Shown here: positions 1 through 8,841 of the stretch, in pieces | Layout: every line of letters begins with the position of its first letter | How positions within the stretch are numbered: position 1 is the first letter of the stretch | Origin: Mesorhizobium ciceri biovar biserrulae WSM1271 | GTDB taxonomy: Bacteria > Pseudomonadota > Alphaproteobacteria > Rhizobiales > Rhizobiaceae | Length of the DNA stretch: 64,000 nucleotides | Reading direction: 5' to 3' | NCBI RefSeq assembly: GCF_000185905.1 | Contig: NC_014923.1 | Span: 4,611,501 to 4,675,500 of the forward strand | Position numbers and translations under genes: made by a program | The notes under the pieces: generated by a model | Database searches by the model: none | Told to the model about the DNA's origin: nothing | The model's input: only the letters and a program-made list of their open reading frames with translations

Positions 1-312
1 GCGCTGATGGTTGATGAAGCCGAGATCGACCAGCTTCTTCAGATTGTATGAGACGTTCGAGCCGAGATAGTAGCCACGCGAGCGCAGCTCGCCGGCGGTC
101 AGTTCGGAATTGCCGATGTTGAACAGCAGCAGTGCCTGGATGGCATTGATGTCGGAACGGCCGTTGCGGTCGAATTCGTCTTTGATCACATCAAGCAGGC
201 GGCGGTGCAGCCGTTCAACAAGCTGCAGCGATTCCATGTACAGGGAACGGATAGCCTCACGGCGATCGTCGGATACGTTGGCGGTCTTCGCCGCCGGACG
301 CGAATTGATCAT
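1..312 (-). CDS. ldtR: MarR-family regulator, LdtR-like (3' end cut by window edge)
   Basis: This is the first 104 codons of a winged-helix regulator that starts with ATG at 312 and runs off the left edge. The visible protein begins MINSRPAAKTANVSDDRREA. It has an N-terminal helical dimerisation segment (about 15-60) and then the start of a MarR-type DNA-binding domain with ELTAGELRSRGYYLGSNVSY around the recognition helix. That motif is what I recall of LdtR, a rhizobial regulator linked to an L,D-transpeptidase gene and stress tolerance. The family call is firm and the symbol is from memory. An L,D-transpeptidase gene does occur at 41.5 kb, but not adjacent. Inverted repeats at 375-395 and 420-431 upstream could be its operator. 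Confidence 0.75.
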   Translation of the reverse strand, partial: MINSRPAAKTANVSDDRREAIRSLYMESLQLVERLHRRLLDVIKDEFDRNGRSDINAIQALLLFNIGNSELTAGELRSRGYYLGSNVSYNLKKLVDLGFINHQR

Positions 313-374
313 TGTCTTTGCCTCTCGTTTGTCGCCCTGGTGATTTTTTGTTTTTCACCTTGATCGCGACACTA

Positions 375-395
375 TCGAATACTCATAAAATTCGA
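375..395. promoter_or_regulatory. Inverted repeat upstream of ldtR-like gene
   Basis: TCGAAT (375-380) and ATTCGA (390-395) form a perfect 6-bp inverted repeat with a 9-nt AT-rich spacer, 63 bp upstream of the regulator start. A second perfect palindrome, CTTACCGGTAAG, lies at 420-431. MarR proteins usually bind such dyads and repress their own promoter, so an autoregulatory operator is plausible. This is seen in sequence; binding is inferred. Confidence 0.35.
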
Positions 396-549
396 CTTAA
401 ACGCTAGGGCTAACAAGAGCTTACCGGTAAGGGGTTTCGGAAGAGGCTTAACGAACGGTCACCCGAGCAAGGATAATTAACCTAAAGATTTCGGCAACGA
501 TTGCAGGGCTCATTCGAGGCGACAGCCGGGCCGCCAATGGGTTCACGGC

Positions 550-972
550 TTAGTGGCGGACCGGGCGCTTCTGCAGGTAGATGACGACGCGAAAGACGAT
601 ATAGAGCACCGCCACCGCCGCATGCGAGACGACAATCAGCAAGCGGTGGCCGAACAACTCGGGAAAGCCGGCGTACATGACCGTCTCGGTCACCGCGCAA
701 ATGAACCATATCACCGGGCCCCAGGACGCCAGCATCCACAGGCCGGCAGCGGCAAAGGGAAAGAACACGGCGAGCACCACCGCCGCGACCTGCCAGTGCA
801 CGGGCATCAGGTCGAAACGCCACAGTGTGCCCGGATAAAAGCCGATCAGCTTGATCCAGTAGAGAATGCCGAACAGCAGGCAGTAGCCCGATATGACGCG
901 CTGGAACCAGGCGAAGATCACCTCCACCCCGGAGGGCTGCAGAACGATGCGCCTTGAGGTCACCTCGCTCAT
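550..972 (-). CDS. DUF6163 family membrane protein
   Basis: This is a 140-residue integral membrane protein of a small rhizobial family I recognise as DUF6163; its role is unknown. ATG at 972 is chosen because it overlaps the stop of the upstream hydrolase by 4 nt (ATGA), the usual sign of translational coupling; a longer reading to 1056 would run deep into that gene. Four hydrophobic stretches are visible, around FAWFQRVISGYCLLFGILYW, WQVAAVVLAVFFPFAAAGLW, GPVIWFICAVTETVMY and LLIVVSHAAVAVLYIVFRVV. The C-terminus is short and basic (QKRPVRH). It is the second gene of a two-gene operon. Confidence 0.75.
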   Translation of the reverse strand: MSEVTSRRIVLQPSGVEVIFAWFQRVISGYCLLFGILYWIKLIGFYPGTLWRFDLMPVHWQVAAVVLAVFFPFAAAGLWMLASWGPVIWFICAVTETVMYAGFPELFGHRLLIVVSHAAVAVLYIVFRVVIYLQKRPVRH

Positions 973-2012
973 ATCAGGAGTTCCCGTTCGCCGAGCGGAG
1001 CGAAATAGGCATCGACATCCGCTTCGCTGACCGCAGCGAGGCTTGCCGGCCGCCATTGCGGCTTCGAGCCCTTGTCGATGATGGCAGCGCGGATGCCTTC
1101 GTAGAAATCATGGCCGGCGAGCATCCGGTTGAGGATGCGGAACTCCATCTTCATGCAGGCTTCCATGGACAGCGTCAGTCCGGCGCTGATCTGCCGCCAG
1201 GCGACGCGCAGGCTGGTCGGCGAGCGGGTGCGGATCGTCGCCAGCGTCTTTGCCGCGAACTCATCGGCGGCGGCCGCACGCTCGAGGCTATCGATGACGC
1301 GGTTCAGGGACGGTTGCGAAAAATGACGGACAATCGCCTCCAGCGTCGGCCTGTCGGTTTCTCGCCTTGCCTGCACGAAGAAGCCGCGCAGCACCGATTC
1401 CGGATCGCCGGTCAACGCCAGCCGGTCGAGGAAGCCAGCCTGGTCCTCGGCCTTGATGGTATGGGTGGCCAGCCCAGACCACAGCGCATCGCCATATCGA
1501 ATGCGATTGCCGGTCAGCGCCAGATACATGCCGAAGGAGCCGCCGAGATCGGGCAGCAGGTGGCTGGCGCCAACATCCGGAAAGAAGCCGATGCCGACTT
1601 CCGGCATGGCAAACTGGGCATTCTCGGTCATCACCCGGTGCGAGCCGTGGAAGGAGATGCCGACGCCGCCACCCATGACGATACCGTCGATCAGGGCGAC
1701 ATAGGGCTTCTTGTAGCTGTTGATGCGGGCGTTGAGCCGGTATTCGTCGGCGAAGAACTCGACCGGCGGTTTTCCCGCCCGACCTGTCTCATAGACATGC
1801 AGGATATCGCCGCCGGCCGAAAAGGCCCTGCCCTCTGCCTTGACGACGATGACGTCGATGCCCTGGTCGGCCTCCCAGGCGGAAAGAGCGGCGTCGAGCG
1901 CCCCGATCATGCGGTGCGTCAGGGCATTGAGCGCCTGCGGCCGCGTCAAGGTGACGACGCCGGCCCGGCCCAGATGTTCGAAGCGGATCTCGTCGCCTCC
2001 GCCAAAATCCAT
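969..2012 (-). CDS. 3-hydroxyisobutyryl-CoA hydrolase / enoyl-CoA hydratase family
   Basis: This 347-residue crotonase-fold enzyme probably hydrolyses 3-hydroxyisobutyryl-CoA in valine breakdown. The oxyanion-hole segments AFSAGGD (63-69) and GGGVG (114-118) are present. So are the acidic catalytic region MPEVGIGFFPDVG (136-148) and the long C-terminal extension that separates HIBCH-type proteins (about 350 residues) from ordinary enoyl-CoA hydratases (about 260). ATG at 2012 has an AGGGA element upstream. The next gene overlaps by 4 nt. A related activity, such as enoyl-CoA hydratase or isomerase, cannot be excluded by sequence reading alone. Confidence 0.88.
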   Translation of the reverse strand: MDFGGGDEIRFEHLGRAGVVTLTRPQALNALTHRMIGALDAALSAWEADQGIDVIVVKAEGRAFSAGGDILHVYETGRAGKPPVEFFADEYRLNARINSYKKPYVALIDGIVMGGGVGISFHGSHRVMTENAQFAMPEVGIGFFPDVGASHLLPDLGGSFGMYLALTGNRIRYGDALWSGLATHTIKAEDQAGFLDRLALTGDPESVLRGFFVQARRETDRPTLEAIVRHFSQPSLNRVIDSLERAAAADEFAAKTLATIRTRSPTSLRVAWRQISAGLTLSMEACMKMEFRILNRMLAGHDFYEGIRAAIIDKGSKPQWRPASLAAVSEADVDAYFAPLGERELLI

Positions 2013-2206
2013 CGTGAAAGAATCCCTCTCCCGGCCGCCGGGACTGAAGTGCTAAAGCTTGGCGCATGGGTGCGTCAATGGCGAGGACACCGGTGCAAGC
2101 TCTGGCCCGGACCAGGAGCCAGTGCTAAAAATCGAGCTGCAATACGGAAAACTGGGTAGAGTTCATTGCAGCGTACCTGGTGGGTCTTCGAACGGGACGA
2201 TTGTTT

Positions 2207-3034
2207 ATGACTCGATTTTCGCACCTTGCGCCGGTGGCAATCGGGCTGAGCCTCTGCTTGGCTGTTCACCCGGTCATGGCGGGGACTTTGGAAGACCTCT
2301 ACAGCTCGCAGACCATCGTCAACGGCAAGTACGAGAAGAACCGCCAGTCCGGCTTCAAGCGCTGCCTCGACGCGGTTCTGGTGCGGGTTTCCGGCGATCA
2401 GCGCCTGCCGGCGAAACCTGAAATGACGGCATTGCGCGACAAAGCCGGCACCTTCGTCGCCAGTTTCCACTATCGCGACCGCATGGAAGGCATTCCCAAC
2501 CATGACGACCAGGGCACGTACGATCGGCCTCATAATCTCTACTGCCAGTACAAGCCTGCTGACATCGACCCGGTGTTGGCTTCGCTCGGCAGCAGGCCGT
2601 GGCTGACCGGGCGGCCACGGCTGGCGGTGTTTTTGGCGACCGAGCGCGGAACAACGCATTACGCGCTCGATGCCGAGGACGACCGTGGCATGCTGATGCG
2701 CGAATCGTTCGGCAATGCCGCCGTACCGCTGGCCATGCAGGTGACTTTTCCCACGGTGGCGCAGCTGTCGCAGGCCGGATTGGACGATCAGGCGCTTCGC
2801 AATGCCGAGATGACGAAGCTCGACACACTGGCGAAGAGGGCCGGCGCCGACCAGGCGCTTTACGGCAGCCTCGTCTGGAGCGACAAGGAACTGGGCTGGA
2901 TCGCCGACTGGCGGCTGGCCATGGCCGGCAAGACCTACGTCTGGCAGGTGCGCGGTGTCGGCTTCGACGAGGCTTTCCGTGTCGCCATCAGGGGCGCGGC
3001 ACAGATTCTGTCAGGCAATGGGCAACCCGAATAG
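2207..3034 (+). CDS. DUF2066 domain exported protein
   Basis: This 275-residue protein of the DUF2066 family has unknown function. The ATG at 2207 is preferred over the in-frame GTG at 2180 because it puts a clean signal peptide at the very N-terminus: MTRFSH, a hydrophobic core APVAIGLSLCLAV, then a cleavage site after HPVMA. A GGGACG element precedes it. The mature part starts GTLEDLYSSQTIVNG and carries the family's RCLDAVLVRVSGD segment near residue 50. It lies 88 nt upstream of hemB on the same strand, but there is no evident functional link. Confidence 0.82.
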   Translation: MTRFSHLAPVAIGLSLCLAVHPVMAGTLEDLYSSQTIVNGKYEKNRQSGFKRCLDAVLVRVSGDQRLPAKPEMTALRDKAGTFVASFHYRDRMEGIPNHDDQGTYDRPHNLYCQYKPADIDPVLASLGSRPWLTGRPRLAVFLATERGTTHYALDAEDDRGMLMRESFGNAAVPLAMQVTFPTVAQLSQAGLDDQALRNAEMTKLDTLAKRAGADQALYGSLVWSDKELGWIADWRLAMAGKTYVWQVRGVGFDEAFRVAIRGAAQILSGNGQPE

Positions 3035-3122
3035 GCCTCGACCCGGTCGCTGGCACAATCGTGCCGCATTGGTCAGCGGCGGGAGCTCGTGGTAAAAGCC
3101 TGCCCGAACGAGAGTACTGGCG

Positions 3123-4154
<1,032 letters not shown>

Positions 4155-4300
4155 TTTCTCTTCGCGACGACGGCCGGTCGCGGCGAGCAATGTCGGCCAA
4201 TCCGCTTCGACATCCATACCAATTTCCGGCTCTTGGCCGGGGAATCCATAGCGAGGGCCACTTGACCGTTGCGTGGGCTTCGTTTGAGCTTGAAAATACC

Positions 4301-4357
4301 GCTTGCAATTCACAATCGGTTTGTTACAAAACAACTGCTTGCAAAACACAATCGGTT
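4301..4357. promoter_or_regulatory. 21-bp direct repeat upstream of RibD-like reductase
   Basis: Two near-identical 21-mers, at 4301-4321 and 4337-4357, start 36 bp apart. They share GCTTGCAA, then two variable bases, then CACAATCGGTT (19 of 21 positions identical). The second ends 15 bp before the start codon, just before the ribosome binding site. Direct repeats spaced this way behave like paired operator half-sites. No regulator gene is adjacent in the window, so the binding protein is unknown. Confidence 0.45.
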
Positions 4358-4372
4358 ATCGAGGAGGCTCGC

Positions 4373-5020
4373 ATGTCCAAACTTCGCGTCAACGCTTTCA
4401 CCCTATCGCTCGACGGCTATGGCGCCGGTCCCGATCAGGATCTGCAAAATCCGCTCGGCGTCGGTGGGGAATCCTTGCACAAGTGGTTTGTCGACACCTG
4501 CACCTTCCGCGAGATGGTGCTCGGACAAGACGGCGGCACCACCGACGTCAACGAGGCGTTCGCGGCGCGCAGCTTCGAAAATGTCGGCGCCTGGATCCTC
4601 GGCCGCAACATGTTCGGACCGATCCGCGGCGAATGGCCTGACGACAGCTGGAAAGGCTGGTGGGGCGACAACCCGCCCTATCATGTGCCGGTTTTCGTGC
4701 TGACCCATCACAAGCGGGAACCGATCACGATGGAGGGCGGCACCACTTTCCACTTCGTCATCGACGGCATCCATTCAGCTCTTGAACAGGCCAAGGCTGC
4801 CGCTGGCGGCAAGGATGTGCGGGTCGGCGGCGGCGTCGCCACCATACGGCAATATCTGCAGGAAAAACTGATCGACGAGATGCATCTGGCGATCGCGCCG
4901 GTGCTGCTGGGCACGGGCGAGAACCTTTTTGCCGGCCTGGACATGCTCAAGCTCGGCTATATCTGCAGCGAGCAGGTGGCGACCCCGCTCGCGACGCACG
5001 TCACCATCAAGCGGGCGTAA
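4373..5020 (+). CDS. Dihydrofolate reductase family protein (RibD C-terminal-like)
   Basis: This is a 215-residue NAD(P)H-dependent reductase-fold protein of the RibD C-terminal / YyaP type. ATG at 4373 follows a strong GAGGAGG ribosome site, while a longer in-frame reading from 4190 has none. The N-terminus LRVNAFTLSLDGYGAGPD and the middle segment GAWILGRNMFGPIRGEWPD are typical. The cofactor-side motif VRVGGGVATIRQYLQEKLIDE and the C-terminal MHLAIAPVLLGTGENLFAG complete the fold. The substrate is unknown. Family members are seldom true folate enzymes and often sit under ArsR or TetR control. Just upstream are the 21-bp direct repeats. Confidence 0.88.
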   Translation: MSKLRVNAFTLSLDGYGAGPDQDLQNPLGVGGESLHKWFVDTCTFREMVLGQDGGTTDVNEAFAARSFENVGAWILGRNMFGPIRGEWPDDSWKGWWGDNPPYHVPVFVLTHHKREPITMEGGTTFHFVIDGIHSALEQAKAAAGGKDVRVGGGVATIRQYLQEKLIDEMHLAIAPVLLGTGENLFAGLDMLKLGYICSEQVATPLATHVTIKRA

Positions 5021-5030
5021 GGTGGAGAGC

Positions 5031-5066
5031 CAATCTCCCCCCTCGTGGGGGAGATCGCAGCTTCGT
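5031..5066. repeat. Short palindromic intergenic repeat (family A)
   Basis: An ATCTCCCC...GGGGAGAT hairpin at 5033-5055, followed by a GCAGCTTCGTCTGCC tail, lies between convergent genes. The same core (ATCTCCCCC / CTCGTGGGGGAGAT / GCAGCTTC) forms the arms of the larger element at 20135-20329. This copy may also act as a transcription stop for both neighbours. Confidence 0.7.
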
Positions 5067-5071
5067 CTGCC

Positions 5072-5992
5072 TCAATACTTCTCCGGCACGTAGAGCTCGC
5101 GCGGCAGCACCTGGCGTTCGTATTCGGGATTGAAGACGCGCTCCGGCAAAGTGATCTCCTCGTGCGGCACTTCCTCGTAAGGCAGCTGCTTGAGCAGATG
5201 GTCGATGCAGTTCAGCCGCGCGCGTTTCTTGTCGTTGCCCTCGACGATGAACCAGGGCGCTTCCGGGATGTTGGTGCGGGCGAAGGTCTCTTCCTTGGCC
5301 TTGGTGTACTGCTCCCAGCGCACGCGCGACTGCAGGTCCATCGGCGACAGTTTCCACTGTTTCATCGGATCGTGGATGCGCATCAGGAAGCGCATCTGCT
5401 GTTCCTCGTCGGTGATCGAGAACCAGTATTTGACCACGGTGATGCCCGAGCGGACCAGCATGCGCTCGAATTCCGGCACGTCGTGGAAGAATTCTTCGAC
5501 CTGATCGGGCTGGGCAAAGCCCATCACCCGCTCGACGCCCGAGCGGTTGTACCATGAGCGGTCGAACAGCACGATCTCGCCGCCGGCCGGCAGATGCGGG
5601 ACATAGCGCTGGAAATACCATTGCGACTTTTCGCGCTCCGTCGGCGCCGGCAGTGCGACGACACGGCAGATGCGCGGGTTGAGGCGCTGGGTGATGCGTT
5701 TGATGACACCGCCCTTGCCGGCCGAATCGCGTCCCTCGAAGATCACCACCAGCTTCTTCTTGTGGTGGGCGACCCAGGACTGCAGCTTGATCAATTCGGA
5801 CTGCAGGGTGATCAGGTCGCGAAAATACTGCATGCGATCGATCGAAGGCGGATGCGAGTTCTTGTAGATCTTGGCGATCTCCATCGACAGTGCCGGCTCG
5901 GACATTTCGAGCTCATAGTCTTCGTCAAGCGTGTCGGCGAGCTCGGCTTCAAGCCAATCCCTGGCCGGAGAATTCTGTTTTAGCTCGGTCAT
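5072..5992 (-). CDS. ppk2: Polyphosphate kinase 2 (PPK2)
   Basis: This 306-residue PPK2-family enzyme uses polyphosphate to phosphorylate nucleoside di- or monophosphates (or the reverse). The P-loop is FEGRDSAGKGG (85-95), the second phosphate-binding motif is LFDRSWYNRSGVERV (142-156), and the lid region follows at PMKQWKLSPMDLQSR. ATG at 5992 is preceded by GGAG; the in-frame GTG at 6028 is less likely. It is a one-domain PPK2, not the fused class II. An exopolyphosphatase (ppx) is present at 34.6 kb. It is transcribed away from the aldo/keto reductase across a gap that contains a dyad at 6097-6119. Confidence 0.93.
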   Translation of the reverse strand: MTELKQNSPARDWLEAELADTLDEDYELEMSEPALSMEIAKIYKNSHPPSIDRMQYFRDLITLQSELIKLQSWVAHHKKKLVVIFEGRDSAGKGGVIKRITQRLNPRICRVVALPAPTEREKSQWYFQRYVPHLPAGGEIVLFDRSWYNRSGVERVMGFAQPDQVEEFFHDVPEFERMLVRSGITVVKYWFSITDEEQQMRFLMRIHDPMKQWKLSPMDLQSRVRWEQYTKAKEETFARTNIPEAPWFIVEGNDKKRARLNCIDHLLKQLPYEEVPHEEITLPERVFNPEYERQVLPRELYVPEKY

Positions 5993-6096
5993 TATCGGCT
6001 GCTCCACTTGCAAGCTCTGTCGATCCACGTCCGGCGCCCCAAACTCCCGGCTTACAGCCCGGGAACGGCAACACCTGAGCCGACTTCCATATAGGC

Positions 6097-6119
6097 CTGC
6101 AATGACGGTTTTATTGCAG
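6097..6119. promoter_or_regulatory. Dyad in divergent ppk2 / reductase promoter region
   Basis: CTGCAAT (6097-6103) and ATTGCAG (6113-6119) form a perfect 7-bp inverted repeat with a 9-nt spacer. The dyad lies in the 276-bp gap between the divergently transcribed ppk2 and the aldo/keto reductase. It is a candidate operator or hairpin; the protein is unknown. Confidence 0.35.
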
Positions 6120-6268
6120 CGCGAGCATGGTCACCACCGCTGTCGGTCCAGCCAGGCATGATCGATCCGCCGCGCTGGCATGGAGACACGTCACCCAAAT
6201 TGTCCTACAAATAGCGGCCACTTTCGGGCGCCCCCCAGCCTTTTTCCAACGTAATCGCGAGGACCGAC

Positions 6269-7312
6269 ATGGAATACCGCACCCTCGGCCGTTCCGGCCT
6301 GAAAGTTTCGACACTGACCATGGGGACCATGACGTTCGGCGGCGCCGGAGCTTTTTCGGCGGTCGGCAAGACCGATCTCGACGAAGCGCGCCGGATGATC
6401 GATCTCTGTATCGACGCCGGCATCAATGTCATCGACACCGCCAATGTCTATTCGAACGGCATTTCCGAAGAAATCATCGGCGAAGCGCTCGGCGGCAAGC
6501 GCAAGGGCGACGTGCTGATCGCCTCCAAGGCACGGATGCGGATCGGCAAAGGTCCAAACGACGAAGGCCTGTCGCGCCATCACCTGATCCGGGAATGCGA
6601 GAAGAGCCTGAAGCGGCTCAAGACCGACGTCATCGACATCTATTTCCTGCACGAATGGGATGGCGTGACGCCGCTGGAGGAAACCATCGGCGCGCTCGAC
6701 ACGCTGGTTGCCCAGGGCAAGATCCGCTATGTCGGCTGCTCCAACTATTCCGGCTGGCAGGTGATGAAGGCGCTCGGCATCAGCGACAGCCGTCATCAGC
6801 CGCGCTTCATCACGCAGCAGATCCACTACACGCTGGAAGCGCGCGAAGCGGAGTACGAACTGCTGCCGATTTCCGTCGACCAGGGGCTGGGCGTTCTGGT
6901 CTGGAGCCCGCTTGCCGGCGGATTGCTGTCCGGCAAATACCGCCGTGACAGCCCCACCGCCCGCCAACTCGCGGGCTGGTCGGAACCACCGATCCGCGAC
7001 GAGGACCGGCTGTGGCGGATCGTCGATGTGCTTGTGGAGATCGGCGCGCAGCGCGGCGTGTCGGCAGCGCAGGTGGCGCTGGCTTGGCTGCTTGGCCGGC
7101 CGTCCATCAGTTCCCTGGTGATCGGCGGCAGGACGGAAACGCAGTTCCTGGACAACATCGCGGCGGCAAGCCTGGTGCTTTCCGACGAGGAGCGCGCGCG
7201 CCTCGACGCGGTCAGCCGGCCGCCCCTGCTCTATCCCTACTGGCACCAGCAACTGACGGCAAAGGACCGCTTTGGTGCCGCCGATCTGGTGATTGACCGA
7301 AGCGGCATCTGA
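6269..7312 (+). CDS. Aldo/keto reductase
   Basis: This 347-residue (alpha/beta)8-barrel, NADPH-dependent oxidoreductase belongs to the family that includes YajO and Tas. The catalytic tetrad is recognisable: Asp56 and Tyr61 in NVIDTANVYSNG, Lys87 in LIASKARM and His128 in YFLHEWDG. The C-terminal cofactor segment SSLVIGGRTETQFLDNI is present. The start ATG follows GAGGACCGAC. The substrate cannot be deduced. A perfect 15-bp hairpin follows the stop (7341-7376). Confidence 0.93.
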   Translation: MEYRTLGRSGLKVSTLTMGTMTFGGAGAFSAVGKTDLDEARRMIDLCIDAGINVIDTANVYSNGISEEIIGEALGGKRKGDVLIASKARMRIGKGPNDEGLSRHHLIRECEKSLKRLKTDVIDIYFLHEWDGVTPLEETIGALDTLVAQGKIRYVGCSNYSGWQVMKALGISDSRHQPRFITQQIHYTLEAREAEYELLPISVDQGLGVLVWSPLAGGLLSGKYRRDSPTARQLAGWSEPPIRDEDRLWRIVDVLVEIGAQRGVSAAQVALAWLLGRPSISSLVIGGRTETQFLDNIAAASLVLSDEERARLDAVSRPPLLYPYWHQQLTAKDRFGAADLVIDRSGI

Positions 7313-7340
7313 TCGGCAAATCGACGGCGATAGGTATCGC

Positions 7341-7376
7341 CGCCGCAATGATGGGCGTGGCCCCATCATTGCGGCG
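7341..7376. terminator. Perfect 15-bp hairpin after aldo/keto reductase
   Basis: The 15-bp arm at 7341-7355 (CGCCGCAATGATGGG) pairs without mismatch with 7362-7376 across a 6-nt loop. It sits 29 nt past the reductase stop. There is no U-tract, so it may be a processing or stabilising hairpin instead of a classic intrinsic terminator. Confidence 0.6.
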
Positions 7377-7488
7377 CGCATCTTGCAAGCCTGGCCATCA
7401 TCGACGCACTATCGCTTCAGCTGTTGTGTTTGACGGCTAATGCTCCTAGGCAGGACCAGAGCCGCGAGGCAGTGAAAAAGGAGCCGAT

Positions 7489-7641
7489 ATGGCGCGACCA
7501 CCAAACTACGATCAGGAACGCAAGGAACGCGACCGCCAGAAGGCGGCCAAGAAGGCCGAGAAGCTGGCAGCCAAGGTTGCAGCGAGGGAACGTTCGAAGC
7601 CCGAAGACGAGACTGAAGCCGAAACCGAAACGGCAAAGTGA
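7489..7641 (+). CDS. Small highly charged protein (50 aa)
   Basis: This is a short gene with a strong AAAAAGGAG ribosome site 6 nt before ATG. The protein starts MARPPNYDQERKERDRQKAA. It continues as an alternating Lys/Ala/Glu helix and ends in an acidic run (EDETEAETETAK). It looks like the small conserved rhizobial proteins of unknown role with this MARPPNY...QERRERDR start. No hydrophobic core is present, so it is probably an extended helix that binds RNA or protein. A GGCCCGC/GCGGGCC hairpin (7650-7667) follows the stop. Confidence 0.7.
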   Translation: MARPPNYDQERKERDRQKAAKKAEKLAAKVAARERSKPEDETEAETETAK

Positions 7642-7649
7642 CGGCAAAA

Positions 7650-7667
7650 GGCCCGCAGATGCGGGCC
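7650..7667. terminator. GC-rich hairpin after the 50-aa gene
   Basis: GGCCCGC (7650-7656), an AGAT loop and GCGGGCC (7661-7667) form a perfect 7-bp stem. It lies 8 nt past the stop codon of the small gene and preceded by AAAA, so it could serve the convergent DUF982 gene as well (on the minus strand the stem is followed by TTTT). Confidence 0.55.
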
Positions 7668-7707
7668 GTGCCTCAATCCGGATTGCCGCCTCGGATGTCG
7701 CCTTGTG

Positions 7708-7968
7708 TCAGGCCGGCGCCTTGTCGCTGACAAAGACGTCCACTTCGCGCGCCGCCGCAATGAAGGCGCGCCTGGCGTTCATCGCCGGCTTGTCGCCGGC
7801 GAGTGCGTCATGGCAGGCCTGCAGGGCCGCGCGATGCTTGGGGCTGCGCTTGCCGGGCCAGCTGTTGAGGAGGTAGTCGGAAGCCTCACGCGCCGTGCGC
7901 AAGAGCTGAGTGCTTCCCGCCGCGACTGACTTCACAGTCACAGGTGTTTCAAATCGGTTGTTTTCCAT
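7708..7968 (-). CDS. DUF982 domain protein
   Basis: This is an 86-residue protein of the small DUF982 family, common in multiple copies in rhizobial genomes; its function is unknown. The core motif is visible: TVKSVAAGSTQLLRTAREASDYLLNSWPGK, then a short basic link and RAALQACHDALAG, ending in FIAAAREVDVFV. The start ATG is at 7968. It is convergent with the small charged gene. Confidence 0.85.
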   Translation of the reverse strand: MENNRFETPVTVKSVAAGSTQLLRTAREASDYLLNSWPGKRSPKHRAALQACHDALAGDKPAMNARRAFIAAAREVDVFVSDKAPA

Positions 7969-8054
7969 CGCCGCTCCTTACGCCATCGGCGTCTGCGAAG
8001 CGAGGGCAAAAGTGCGCACACGTCCAGACGCCGCTTTGCGCCCCTTCATCCGCC

Positions 8055-8732
8055 TTAAGCAGCAACGACGGCAAAGCCTCTGGCGCGAAGACCGCGCCGA
8101 TCGTTGGCGAGCGACGTCACCAGCCGGTCGCGGCTGCCGACGATGTGGACCGAGAGCAGGCGCGCGGCTTCATCGGCGTCGCCACGGCGTGCCGCCGCCA
8201 GTATGGCGCGATGTTCGGCCCAGGCGCGGCTGAGGGCCGCTTCGTCGCGAACCTCCAGCCAGCGCGCCCGTGACAGGCGTGTCATGGCATCGCGGACCGC
8301 CCGGAACAGGAATTCATTGCCCGACAGACGCGCCAGTTCGATGTGAAAATCCATGCCGACGCGATGCCATTCCTCGCGCGGCGTGTCGTTGTCGCAGGAT
8401 TCGAGCATCGCCTCGATGACATCGATGGCGCTCCGGTCCGCCAGGCTGCATGTCAGGCGAACTGCCGCAACCTCGACCGCTTCCCTGTAGACGGCGATCT
8501 GCTCGAGTTCAGCCAGATTGATCGGTGACACCGTCCAGCCGCGCCCGTCCCTGCCGACCAGCCCCTCGGTCTCGAGCCGCAGAAGTGCTGCCCTGACCGG
8601 GGTTCGCGATGCACCGAAACGGCTCTCGATCCAGCGCTCGGTCAGCTTTTCGCCGGGACCGATCTCGAGGCCCAGGATCATCTGCCGAAGCTGTTTTTCG
8701 ACGCTGTGCATCTGCGACATTGTCGTTTCCAT
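8055..8732 (-). CDS. GntR-family transcriptional regulator (FCD type)
   Basis: This is a 225-residue regulator. The N-terminal winged helix (about 8-70) has LRQMILGLEIGPGEKLTERW and the recognition part SRTPVRAALLRLETEGLV. The C-terminal all-helical FCD ligand domain (about 85-210) has the metal/ligand-site pattern with MDFHIELARLSGN and EHRAILAAARRGDADEA. ATG at 8732 or the in-frame ATG at 8720 may be the true start; a longer reading to 9062 crosses the divergent promoter. It is transcribed away from an MFS exporter, with GntR-type operator motifs in the shared gap (8820-8841), so it probably regulates that gene and itself. Confidence 0.9.
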   Translation of the reverse strand: METTMSQMHSVEKQLRQMILGLEIGPGEKLTERWIESRFGASRTPVRAALLRLETEGLVGRDGRGWTVSPINLAELEQIAVYREAVEVAAVRLTCSLADRSAIDVIEAMLESCDNDTPREEWHRVGMDFHIELARLSGNEFLFRAVRDAMTRLSRARWLEVRDEAALSRAWAEHRAILAAARRGDADEAARLLSVHIVGSRDRLVTSLANDRRGLRARGFAVVAA

Positions 8733-8819
8733 CTTTTGGCCGTTTGCGATCGTCTTGCCGATCACGTTCGACAGGTTGCATTGACAGCGGCCAAGCTTGC
8801 GTCCATGACGTGCACCATC

Positions 8820-8841
8820 TTGGTATCCCAAATTGGTATCC
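8820..8841. promoter_or_regulatory. Candidate GntR operator pair between regulator and MFS gene
   Basis: TTGGTATCCCAA (8820-8831) is followed by TTGGTATCC (8833-8841), giving a 13-bp spaced direct repeat. The first copy is near-palindromic (TTGG...CCAA). FCD-type GntR proteins commonly bind TTGGTATACCAA-like sites, so this fits autoregulation and control of the exporter starting 45 bp downstream. The assignment is inference from position and motif. Confidence 0.55.

Noticed and set aside
954..2159. 401-codon plus-strand reading opposite the 3-hydroxyisobutyryl-CoA hydrolase
   Set aside because: It is antisense to a clear crotonase-family gene, has low-complexity composition and no ribosome site; high-GC antisense shadows like this are common.
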